The translations under genes were made by a program, and so were the position numbers. Below the pieces are notes generated by a model. It did not search any database and was not told where the DNA came from. It worked only from the letters and a program-made list of their open reading frames with translations. A stretch of 64,000 bases of DNA, taken from NCBI RefSeq assembly GCF_001306135.1, contig NZ_LGKP01000042.1, positions 62,001-126,000 on the forward strand, given 5' to 3'. Positions 25,394 through 33,663 of this stretch are shown here, piece by piece; within the stretch, counting starts at the first letter, position 1; the number at the start of each line of letters is the position of its first letter. This DNA comes from Herpetosiphon geysericola. Lineage in GTDB: Bacteria > Chloroflexota > Chloroflexia > Chloroflexales > Herpetosiphonaceae.

Positions 25394-25474
25394 AGATGCT
25401 AATAGATGCTAATAGATGCTTGACTATGAATTTGAAAAACTATATAATGATGCTATTAGCATCTATTAGCATCT
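25394..25474 (+). promoter_or_regulatory. Consensus promoter flanked by repeated 10-bp operators (parM-like operon)
   Basis: TTGACT (25420-25425), 17-base spacer, TATAAT (25443-25448). Left of it lie three direct copies of AGATGCTAAT-type repeats (25394-25420); right of it two inverted copies (AGCATCTATT AGCATCT, 25458-25474). A regulator binding both sides would shut the promoter. The layout also matches a parC-like centromere bound by an adaptor (ParR). Confidence 0.75.
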
Positions 25475-25492
25475 TATATCTAAGGAAGCCTT

Positions 25493-26728
25493 ATGAATGT
25501 GCAAACAGTTTATCAACTCCTATTGAATAAGCAGAAGGTTCGAGAGGAAGGTTTTACTTTATCTGGAATAAATGTGGTTGGCGAGATCACACAAATTAAG
25601 ATTGGCTGGGATAGGGGTAATGGGCAAGCAAAGCTTGCCTCTTCTCGAATTGACGGAACAATTGTTACACGAGAAGTTCCTAATGTTTATCGATCTGCTG
25701 AAGAAGTTCGTGCTGGAGAGCGTGTTACAACATATGGGCTTGCTACAAAACTGAGTGATGGCTCATGGTCCAGTTTTGGACAACCTTATTGGATTGGCGA
25801 AGAAGCGTTTGTTGGTGGTCAGTCTCTCCAGATTGGCTCCACTGATTTACGCTTAACTGATGTTCGACAGATCGAGTTTGATTTAGCTGTTTGTGTTCAG
25901 TTTCTTCGTGCTCTGGGGTTAAAGCCTGGTTCCTATAATATTGTATCTACATTTGCTTTACCAAATAATGAAATTATTCTGCCTAAACCCGGTGAGAAAA
26001 ATATAGGCATTCTTCCAGCAACACGCAAATCCCTCAAAACACATTATTTTAATAAATGGTATAAAGTTCAAGAGAAGGATAAAGATGGGCATAGTCATGA
26101 ATGGGTATTATATTTTGATAAGTTTGGAACGCAGTCACAAACTATGGGTTCATTTATTATGTATACTCGTAGCCCAAGTGGTAAAGAGCAAACCTATGGA
26201 TTAACTGAATTGAATGTATATGATCTCGGGTTTGGAGATACACAAGTCACCCAATTCACATTACGGCCCAAGTATCGTATGGTAGCACGACGATTAGGTG
26301 ATGGAATGCGTCGTGTTGCAGAGGGACTGGTCAAACGGGTCCAATCAGAAATTAGCCAACAAGGTAGAGTAAATCAATCACGGCTTAATATTGCAAAAGC
26401 CCAAATGATCGTGCGGACGAAAAAAATTATCAGTAAAGGTAAAGAGCAAGATATTTCTAAAGTTGTGGCAGAAGTAACAGAACGTGAAGGTGCAAACTTA
26501 GCTGGGGAAATTTTGGAAGATTTGCGTACTACCTCAGCATATTGTGTTTTTGTTGGTGGAGCAACTAAGGATAAGGGCATTCGCGAGATGATTGAACGTC
26601 ATGCAAATCATATATGGGGTGACGAGGCTGAAGAAACATATCATATTATTGATGAATCATTAGCAAGCGAAGCCAATGCGATAGGAGCTTTCTTGACAAC
26701 AGCATGGCACTTTGCTGCACAGGGTTAG
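25493..26728 (+). CDS. ParM/StbA-like actin-family plasmid segregation protein
   Basis: 411 residues; AAGGA seven bases before the ATG. It shows actin-superfamily hallmarks: I-G-W-D-R-G-N-G-Q-A-K-L as phosphate-1 motif near residue 40, V-F-V-G-G-A-T-K-D-K-G as adenosine motif near residue 355, and S-L-A-S-E-A-N-A-I-G-A-F at the C-terminus, as in ParM and Alp proteins. These polymerise and push plasmid copies apart. It is the first gene of an operon with a small acidic protein, a membrane protein and an FtsK-like ATPase, behind a repeat-rich promoter that may double as centromere. The region is AT-richer than the flanks. Confidence 0.75.
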   Translation: MNVQTVYQLLLNKQKVREEGFTLSGINVVGEITQIKIGWDRGNGQAKLASSRIDGTIVTREVPNVYRSAEEVRAGERVTTYGLATKLSDGSWSSFGQPYWIGEEAFVGGQSLQIGSTDLRLTDVRQIEFDLAVCVQFLRALGLKPGSYNIVSTFALPNNEIILPKPGEKNIGILPATRKSLKTHYFNKWYKVQEKDKDGHSHEWVLYFDKFGTQSQTMGSFIMYTRSPSGKEQTYGLTELNVYDLGFGDTQVTQFTLRPKYRMVARRLGDGMRRVAEGLVKRVQSEISQQGRVNQSRLNIAKAQMIVRTKKIISKGKEQDISKVVAEVTEREGANLAGEILEDLRTTSAYCVFVGGATKDKGIREMIERHANHIWGDEAEETYHIIDESLASEANAIGAFLTTAWHFAAQG

Positions 26729-26732
26729 GACC

Positions 26733-27170
26733 ATGCCTATACGTAAAACAGTTCCACTAAGTACACTCGCTGAGACTATTCTACCTCACCTTCTTCAAAG
26801 CCTTAAGCAGCGTGAGGCAACGACCGAAACACAGGCATTAACGGAGGCTGTTACAAAAGGACTTATTACGATGCTTCCTCGAGCATGGGCAGCGGGCGAA
26901 CATCAATATGGTGGATTACCTTTGGACCAGTTGCTCGAAGAACTTCGCCATCTTGTGTCTCCTATCCTCGTCTTTATGGCTGAAAATGATGCTCTTACCG
27001 CATTACTCAAACCATATTCTGTTGTAATAAGTGACCCTGGAGAATTTAATGGAGATGATTTATATCTAAAAAATAATGAGGAGGATTTAATTCAACAGAA
27101 TATTATTTCTGCTATGAGTGATATGGATGATTTAGGATTTTCTATGAGTTTTGATGATGAGGATGATTGA
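26733..27170 (+). CDS. Small acidic protein downstream of parM-like gene (candidate adaptor)
   Basis: 145 residues, ATG four bases after the parM-like stop. The first half is helical (T-L-A-E-T-I-L-P-H-L-L-Q-S-L-K-Q-R), and the last 40 residues are strongly acidic (S-F-D-D-E-D-D end). The position directly after an actin-like gene is where ParR-type adaptors are found, but there is no recognisable ribbon-helix-helix, so the adaptor role is only inferred from position. The acidic tail could interact with the filament or with the membrane/FtsK partners. Confidence 0.55.
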   Translation: MPIRKTVPLSTLAETILPHLLQSLKQREATTETQALTEAVTKGLITMLPRAWAAGEHQYGGLPLDQLLEELRHLVSPILVFMAENDALTALLKPYSVVISDPGEFNGDDLYLKNNEEDLIQQNIISAMSDMDDLGFSMSFDDEDD

Positions 27171-27350
27171 TACACGCCCGATTTTATTCAAATTGATGTA
27201 GTTTGACATATAATCTATACTACAAACTAAATCAAGAATTTCTCGCGCTCTAGCGTGACAGTTTAGAGCGCGAGTTAAGGCTAACCTGATGGTTCCAGGC
27301 CGCCGCAAAAATCATACCATATGCTGCGGCCCCAACGTAAGGGGTACATT

Positions 27351-28136
27351 ATGCCAGTTGAGTATACTCCTCAACCTGAAGTATCAAAAGATCGAGTAAG
27401 TGCGGATACAATAGTTCTAAAACCACCCATATCAGAGACTTTACCAACCGTACCGATTTTTGCAGAAAAAAAACAGGCTGAACAACAGACGATCTCACGT
27501 CCTAAACCAACAAAGCCGAAGCGAAAAAGTCCACTAGTTGAATCATGGAGCGGATCCGCGGTTATGTACTGGACGTTCGAGGTTTTGCTTGCTCTTGGTA
27601 TGATCATCTTTGCTGCTATTTTGTGGAGACAAGATGGTTTATTCACTATCCGATTTGTTGGTGCGCAAATTGCATCGTTTCGAGATGCTGATCTGTGGAA
27701 ACAGTGGCTAATTCCTATTTTTTTTACTGCTGGATTCTTAGGCGCTTATCCTCGTAAAAGTTTACGATTAAAAATGAATAAGGCTTTGGAGTTATGGCAA
27801 CAAACACAAGAAGATTCGGCAGCAGATAAATATTATGCGTTACGAAAAAGCATTATTAAACGTTTTATCGCTGCTACATTTATTCAATTAGTGAATATGG
27901 CTACATCGTTTTCAGGATTAATTTTAACTATATCTGGGAAAACGTATGAATTTTTTGTTCCAATCACATTTCCTAAAGAGGGCATTGGATTACTGATTCC
28001 TACTTTTCTTGTTTCTGGCATACTAGCCTTTGGACCTGAACTCATCACACGATGGGCATTGCCATATTTGGGAGAATTGCTCCGGCGAGCTTGGGAAATT
28101 ATTTCAAATGGTGTACCAACGCGAGTAAAAGTGTAA
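27351..28136 (+). CDS. Membrane protein of the partition/FtsK operon
   Basis: 261 residues from the ATG at 27351 (GGGG nine bases upstream). A Pro/Lys-rich cytosolic N-terminus of about 65 residues is followed by four hydrophobic segments (around residues 70-90, 120-137, 180-200 and 217-240). No known family. Its place between the segregation genes and an FtsK-like ATPase suggests it anchors the ATPase or filament at the membrane. Confidence 0.6.
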   Translation: MPVEYTPQPEVSKDRVSADTIVLKPPISETLPTVPIFAEKKQAEQQTISRPKPTKPKRKSPLVESWSGSAVMYWTFEVLLALGMIIFAAILWRQDGLFTIRFVGAQIASFRDADLWKQWLIPIFFTAGFLGAYPRKSLRLKMNKALELWQQTQEDSAADKYYALRKSIIKRFIAATFIQLVNMATSFSGLILTISGKTYEFFVPITFPKEGIGLLIPTFLVSGILAFGPELITRWALPYLGELLRRAWEIISNGVPTRVKV

Positions 28137-28163
28137 GTTTTGTTTTGATACGAGGCGGTACAT

Positions 28164-29735
28164 ATGAGTTTATCCTTAACTTTATCTTTAATAATGCTCT
28201 GTTTTGCCATAATTTGGTTTTATCAGGGACGTGATCTTTGGCGCAGATGGCAAAGGTTTCGCGCATGGGAGTTGGAAGAATTATCAGGTATGAATAACCA
28301 AAATAATTCTTCTCCCATTATTACTGACAAACCTGTTGTTATTTCACCAGAACCTAAAGTTTTGGCTTCTACTGATCACCGTCATGATCATGTTGGTGGG
28401 ATCTATCGTGCTGATGGATTACCTTCATTTAGATACAATACGATTCCAAGTGGCTCGATTCTGCCAAATGCAGGGATTGCTATGGCAAACCCACCGAGTG
28501 ATCTACGCATTTCGATTGCAGAAATGGATCGCTTATATCCCGATCTGAGCTATCTTTTTCCTGTAGGCTGGTCTATTTCAGAAACGGGGCCAAAACTAAC
28601 AGCATGTGCCTTTGTCGGTGATGTAAACCATGTTTTGGTGACAGGATTTACAGATTCAGGCAAAGACTCACTTGTAAATAGTTGGTTGTATGCCTTATGT
28701 TATCGCTATAATCCTAGTCAATTACAGCTTGCTATTATTGATGGAAAGAATGGTTTATCGCTACGCGGTTGGTATGAAAAAGAGCATGTGTGGTTATTTG
28801 CTCGTCAACCTCATGAACTAGAGTCCGCACTTCTATCAGTCCGTCAAGAGCGTCAGCGCCGTGAAAAAATTCTATGGGATTCACGATGTGAAAAATGGGA
28901 AGAGTATGAAGGGGAACAAATACCGCTTCTTATTGTTTATGTATCAGAACTTCTTGTGCTTGAGTCCATTCTTGGTAAGACAGGATTAGGTGACTGGCTT
29001 AATGTTGAGCTTTCGGCATGTCGTGCTGCTGGCATACGCTTTATCATTGGTGCTCAAAATGTTACTCGAATGGACACACGATGGCGTGGGCAATGTGGGT
29101 TATTATGTGCTGGATATCAACAAGCAGATAGTGCAGACGAACCAAATACTGGATTAACCACGCAGGCGCTACGTAAGTTAGGTACATTTGGTGAAAAGGT
29201 TGTTGGTGTTCCTCCCTCCGAGTTACCTATTCCACCTGGTGGAGCCGGAGTATTTACGCTAGTACAAGGTCGGACTGTTTTAACTATTCGTGCACCACGA
29301 ATCGATAGGGTACAACGTGAATGGTGGTTAGCACATATTCCAGACCGTTCAGAAGGACAAGGACTATTTCCTATTGCGAATCGCTCATGGGAGATGCTCT
29401 CCTTTAATCAAACTACTGATAATAAACAAATAGTAGTTTCAGAAACCGAAAAAATTCCCGTTATAGCACTCTTGAAGACTGTAGAGTCACCAATTCAAGG
29501 TTATGATCCAAACGAGTTAGCAGAATTACTTGCAAATTCCAAATTAAAAGACCTACCTGATAATCCCATTTTTATTTCAGCTTGTATAGCTGCTTATCAG
29601 ATTCGTAAATCTTATATGGGAGTTGCAAAGGATTTTTGGGGAACATCAAGCGGAAGTCGTGAGGCTGTTATTAAGCAAGCTTTAGGTCATAATCATCCAG
29701 AAGTTACCCGATCAGAACTTGCTCCAGCTGCATAA
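28164..29735 (+). CDS. FtsK/SpoIIIE-like membrane-anchored DNA translocase
   Basis: 523 residues. GAGG precedes the ATG by eight bases. One transmembrane segment at residues 3-20, then a linker and an FtsK-type motor: Walker A G-F-T-D-S-G-K-D-S near residue 160, I-I-D-G-K-N-G, a Walker B-like strand L-L-I-V-Y-V-S-E, and I-I-G-A-Q-N-V-T-R-M-D followed by the Arg-rich exit. The C-terminal 100 residues resemble a small winged helix. It probably pumps or couples plasmid DNA during segregation or transfer. A strong terminator follows 13 bases after the stop, ending the operon. Confidence 0.75.
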   Translation: MSLSLTLSLIMLCFAIIWFYQGRDLWRRWQRFRAWELEELSGMNNQNNSSPIITDKPVVISPEPKVLASTDHRHDHVGGIYRADGLPSFRYNTIPSGSILPNAGIAMANPPSDLRISIAEMDRLYPDLSYLFPVGWSISETGPKLTACAFVGDVNHVLVTGFTDSGKDSLVNSWLYALCYRYNPSQLQLAIIDGKNGLSLRGWYEKEHVWLFARQPHELESALLSVRQERQRREKILWDSRCEKWEEYEGEQIPLLIVYVSELLVLESILGKTGLGDWLNVELSACRAAGIRFIIGAQNVTRMDTRWRGQCGLLCAGYQQADSADEPNTGLTTQALRKLGTFGEKVVGVPPSELPIPPGGAGVFTLVQGRTVLTIRAPRIDRVQREWWLAHIPDRSEGQGLFPIANRSWEMLSFNQTTDNKQIVVSETEKIPVIALLKTVESPIQGYDPNELAELLANSKLKDLPDNPIFISACIAAYQIRKSYMGVAKDFWGTSSGSREAVIKQALGHNHPEVTRSELAPAA

Positions 29736-29747
29736 ACAGCCTTTTGA

Positions 29748-29783
29748 AACAGGGTTGTTATATGAAAATATAACAACCCTGTT
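29748..29783 (+). terminator. Terminator of the partition operon
   Basis: 15-bp arms AACAGGGTTGTTATA (29748-29762) and its complement (29769-29783), 6-base loop, then TTCTAGTTT. Confidence 0.8.
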
Positions 29784-29921
29784 TTCTAGTTTAAATCGAA
29801 TTTATTCTATTCGATACATCCTAGTTTGTTTGGAAGAGGGACTTTCCACCATCATCGTATTAACGTGTTATGATCTAGATAATTTTTTGCGCAGAAATAA
29901 TTAGTAGACTAGAGAATACAA

Positions 29922-32363
29922 ATGACATCTGTAGAAGAGCAACCATGGACAGAGGCTCATATAAGATTGCTCTTGTTAAACCCAATAGAGCTACTCCTTA
30001 CAGATCCCTGGAGAGCGTGGGTTCGTGATCGTGGGGGACTAGATACAGTTCTTAGCCAAATTGTAAAACTGCCCTATTTACCACATGAGCAGAGGGCCTT
30101 AGAGCTTATTATTACGGAACCTGGTGAAAAGCCTCAAAAGTATGCTGATGCATTAGCCATGGACCGTGCAACCTTTTATCGCCACCTTAAGGCACTTATA
30201 CAGAAGATTGCCTCCTATCTTAGCGCTGGCGCACTAGATATCGTTAAGCCTGTTCCAATCACACCAGAAATCTTTCAAGGTGTTGCACCTAATGTACCTC
30301 TTCCTGCCTATCCTATTATTGGCAGGAATGATCTGTTGAAGTCACTATCCAGCCTCTTGCTTCAATCTAATATGCTAACTCTTACAGGACCGGGTGGGAT
30401 TGGCAAGACTCGATTAGCCCTATATTTAGCACATCATCTCTACAAAGCGTTTAAGGATGGAGTCATTTTTGTTCAGCTTGCGACAGTTAGAGATATAGAC
30501 CTTGTTGTCTCTGCTATCGCTCAAACTGTGGGAATATCTGAAAGTGGTAGTAACTCTCTTGTAGATCAGCTCAAATCTTATTTTGCTAATAAGCATGTCT
30601 TATTGATTCTTGATAATTTTGAGCAGTTGATACAAGCAGGAACAATGATTGGTGATCTGATTTCCTATAGCCCACATCTCCATGTGCTCATTACAAGCCG
30701 TGAATCGTTGAGAATCTATGGAGAGCGAGAATACCCTATCCCTACGCTCGCGTTACCCGACATTGAGTGCGAATATTCTCTTGATGAGCTTGCTGAATTT
30801 TCGTCGGTGGCACTATTTGTTCAGCGAGCATCTGCCTTTAATCAGAGATTCCGCCTGACGGAAGAGAATGGGAGGGTAATTGCAGAGATATGCACACGCT
30901 TGGATGGTTTGCCGTTGGCAATTGAACTTATTGCGGCTCGATCTAAATACTTCTCACCTCAAGCACTCTTGTCCCGGTTGCAGAATAGTTCTCTCGCATT
31001 GCTCACAGGTGGCCCACAAAATCTGCCTACACGCCAGCAAACTCTTCGTGCTGCAATAACGTGGAGTTATGAGCTACTTTCTCTTGATGAACGACATCTC
31101 TTTTGTCGTATTGCAGTGTTTCATGGTGGATTTACTATTGATGCAGTGAAGCAAATATGTAATGGACTTGATGAAACTATTATTGATCTTGTTGATATTC
31201 TTCTGTCCCTTTCGGACAAAAGTCTTCTTCAGCAACGTGAAGAGAAGGATGGCGAGCCTCGGTTCTTTATGCTGGAAACACTCCGGGAATATGCATTGGA
31301 ACATCTGAAATTAGCACAATTGGATGGGGAATTGCAAAAGTGTCATGCTATGTACTATTTGGCATTTGTTGAGGAAGCTGAGCTGCACTTAAGTGGTCAA
31401 AATCAGGTTACTTGGCTTAATCTCCTAGAGAAGGAGCACGGGAATATACGAGCTGCACTAGAGTGGTCTATTAGTCATACCATTGTGGATGTTATGGTTA
31501 AAATGAGCGGTAGCCTATGGAAGTTCTGGTATACACGGGGGTATATAACAGAAGGTCGCCATTGGCTTGATCAAGTGCTTGCTAATAAAGGAAATTATCA
31601 AGAAGATATAGCATTTGCTAAAGCATTAGATGCTTCAGGTATTTTTGCTATGATACAGGTTGATTATTCGCTGGCGAGAGATTATCACGAACAATCTCTT
31701 AAGGTGTATCGCGGCCTAGGCAATAAAAAAGGTATATCTGGTAATTTGGAATCCCTTGCTATGATATGCATGTACTTACGAGACTATGATACATCGTTTG
31801 AACTGTTCTGCGAAAGTCTACAACTTCGTAGAGAGATTGACGATCTTGATGGTATTTCAGCATCTCTTACGAATCTGGGTAATGTGGCTACTCTACAAGA
31901 AAAATACGATCAAGCATTGGTTTATGTTGAAGAGGCACTCGAGATTGATAGAAAAACAGGTAATACACAAGCTATTGTTTGCACATTGCGAAATGTTGGG
32001 GCAATTGCATATTATCAACGGGATTATTTAAAATCTTACAGAATGTATAGGGAGTCATTGATAATAAATCAGGATTTAGCTGATATGGATAACAATGCTT
32101 TATGTTTAGAAGGTATAGCATTGTCATTTGCATCGCTAGATAGAATGACTCAAGCTGCAATATTATTTGGTGCCGCTGACAAGATTCGTAATCGCTCTGG
32201 CATACCTGCCCATAATCCTACCCATGAGCTAATGAAGAAAACGATAGACATAGGTCGGATAAATTTAGGGAATGAATGGGATATACTATGGAAAAATGGC
32301 TGTTCTAAGTCATTGGCTGAGATCATTGAACAGTTCGTTATAGATGATATTTTTTCTGCTTAA
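29922..32363 (+). CDS. ATPase-TPR transcriptional regulator of the RiPP cluster
   Basis: 813 residues. An N-terminal helix-turn-helix-like region (Y-A-D-A-L-A-M-D-R-A-T-F-Y-R-H-L-K-A-L near residue 75) precedes a STAND ATPase of the AfsR/COG3903 kind: I-I-G-R entry, Walker A G-P-G-G-I-G-K-T-R near residue 160, L-L-I-L-D-N-F-E-Q Walker B, L-I-T-S-R-E-S-L-R and L-D-G-L-P-L-A-I-E-L. TPR units cover about residues 530-760. It ends 15 bases before the M29 aminopeptidase gene, so it probably is cotranscribed and controls the cluster. The GC content is low, like the rest of 25-38 kb. Confidence 0.85.
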   Translation: MTSVEEQPWTEAHIRLLLLNPIELLLTDPWRAWVRDRGGLDTVLSQIVKLPYLPHEQRALELIITEPGEKPQKYADALAMDRATFYRHLKALIQKIASYLSAGALDIVKPVPITPEIFQGVAPNVPLPAYPIIGRNDLLKSLSSLLLQSNMLTLTGPGGIGKTRLALYLAHHLYKAFKDGVIFVQLATVRDIDLVVSAIAQTVGISESGSNSLVDQLKSYFANKHVLLILDNFEQLIQAGTMIGDLISYSPHLHVLITSRESLRIYGEREYPIPTLALPDIECEYSLDELAEFSSVALFVQRASAFNQRFRLTEENGRVIAEICTRLDGLPLAIELIAARSKYFSPQALLSRLQNSSLALLTGGPQNLPTRQQTLRAAITWSYELLSLDERHLFCRIAVFHGGFTIDAVKQICNGLDETIIDLVDILLSLSDKSLLQQREEKDGEPRFFMLETLREYALEHLKLAQLDGELQKCHAMYYLAFVEEAELHLSGQNQVTWLNLLEKEHGNIRAALEWSISHTIVDVMVKMSGSLWKFWYTRGYITEGRHWLDQVLANKGNYQEDIAFAKALDASGIFAMIQVDYSLARDYHEQSLKVYRGLGNKKGISGNLESLAMICMYLRDYDTSFELFCESLQLRREIDDLDGISASLTNLGNVATLQEKYDQALVYVEEALEIDRKTGNTQAIVCTLRNVGAIAYYQRDYLKSYRMYRESLIINQDLADMDNNALCLEGIALSFASLDRMTQAAILFGAADKIRNRSGIPAHNPTHELMKKTIDIGRINLGNEWDILWKNGCSKSLAEIIEQFVIDDIFSA

Positions 32364-32378
32364 TAAGGGGTAAGAAAT

Positions 32379-33482
32379 ATGTTTGATCCACGTCTACAAA
32401 AATTGGCTCAGATTATTACTCAATACTCTCTGGATCTTAAGCCGAGAGATGTTGTACGAATAAAAGGTAGCACAATCGCACTGCCGCTCCTTTACGAGAT
32501 CTATAGGGAAGCGTTGCATGCTGGTGCTTTCGTTGTTCCACGACTAAGTGACCCCTTCTTTGATGAAATTCTCTTCAAAGAAGGTACGGCAGAGCAGCTT
32601 CAATTTGTACCTGCTTTATTGAGACAAGAAATAGAATACTTCACCAAATACCTAGATCTATATAGCGATACAAATACAAAGCAGTTCAATCATGTTGATT
32701 CAGATAAAATGGCTATAAATAATAGTTCTTCAGAAAAAGAGCAGCAATTATTCAACCAATATAGTGCTGAAGGAAGAATACAATGGTGTAATGTTTTATA
32801 CCCAACTGAAGGATATGCACAGGATGCAGGTATGTCACTATGGAGCTTTGAGGAATTTGTTTTTAGTGCCTGTCTTGTAGATCAGCCAGATCCTGTTGCT
32901 GCATGGAAACAAGTATATGCTGATCAACAGAAAATTACTGATTTCCTCAACAATAGTCGACATATTCGTATTGTTGCGGAAGGGACTGATTTGTCATATC
33001 GCTGCGAGGGTAGAACTTGGATTAACTGTGCAGGAAAGCAAAACCTTCCAGACGGAGAAGTCTATACGGCACCTATTGAGAACTCTGTTAATGGTCATAT
33101 TACTATTTCTTATCCTTCTATCTATAATGGTACTTTGGTTGATGGTATTCGATTAACTCTCCAAGATGGTCGAATTGTAAGAGCTACTGCAGATCGGGGT
33201 GAGGACTTCTTAAATTCGATGCTTGATATGGACGTTGGCGCTCGATATATTGGAGAGTGTGCTTTTGGCTTGAACTATGGAATCAGACATGCTACAGGAC
33301 ATACATTATTTGATGAGAAAATTGGTGGAACCATGCATCTGGCTCCAGGGTGGGCATACCCTGAATCTGGTGGAACGAATGAATCGAATCTTCACTGGGA
33401 TCTCGTTTGTGACCTACGAAACGGTGAGGTTTATGCTGACGAAGAACTCTGCTATAAAAAAGGAAAGTTTTTAATCTCCTGA
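32379..33482 (+). CDS. M29-family (thermophilic-type) metallo-aminopeptidase
   Basis: 367 residues, GGGG about ten bases before the ATG. All metal ligands of the M29 family can be placed: Glu227 (G-E-V-Y-T), Glu293 (I-G-E-C-A-F-G), His320 (T-M-H-L-A), Tyr327 (W-A-Y-P-E), His339 and Asp341 (H-W-D). The spacing is close to that of Thermus aminopeptidase T. It removes N-terminal residues from peptides in the cytosol. Position between the regulator and the radical SAM gene of a RiPP cluster suggests that it trims the leader remnant or matures the peptide N-terminus; a housekeeping role is less likely given the operon. Confidence 0.85.
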   Translation: MFDPRLQKLAQIITQYSLDLKPRDVVRIKGSTIALPLLYEIYREALHAGAFVVPRLSDPFFDEILFKEGTAEQLQFVPALLRQEIEYFTKYLDLYSDTNTKQFNHVDSDKMAINNSSSEKEQQLFNQYSAEGRIQWCNVLYPTEGYAQDAGMSLWSFEEFVFSACLVDQPDPVAAWKQVYADQQKITDFLNNSRHIRIVAEGTDLSYRCEGRTWINCAGKQNLPDGEVYTAPIENSVNGHITISYPSIYNGTLVDGIRLTLQDGRIVRATADRGEDFLNSMLDMDVGARYIGECAFGLNYGIRHATGHTLFDEKIGGTMHLAPGWAYPESGGTNESNLHWDLVCDLRNGEVYADEELCYKKGKFLIS

Positions 33483-33663
33483 TTTTCAACATAGTTGAGG
33501 CCTCTAAGATAGGTAAAAATGCGTCATTGTCATAGTATATTGAAGGAGGCCTCCATAGTGAAGTCTATCGAGAGAATAGAATCGACCCAATAGTGTGTAT
33601 ATTGAGTGCTGAACAGGTAATTTATAGAGAGCCTTTATCTACCAACCAATAGGGAGATGTATT

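Noticed and set aside
31074-31304. Minus-strand frame inside the RiPP regulator
   Set aside because: Shadow of the well-supported NB-ARC/TPR gene on the other strand.
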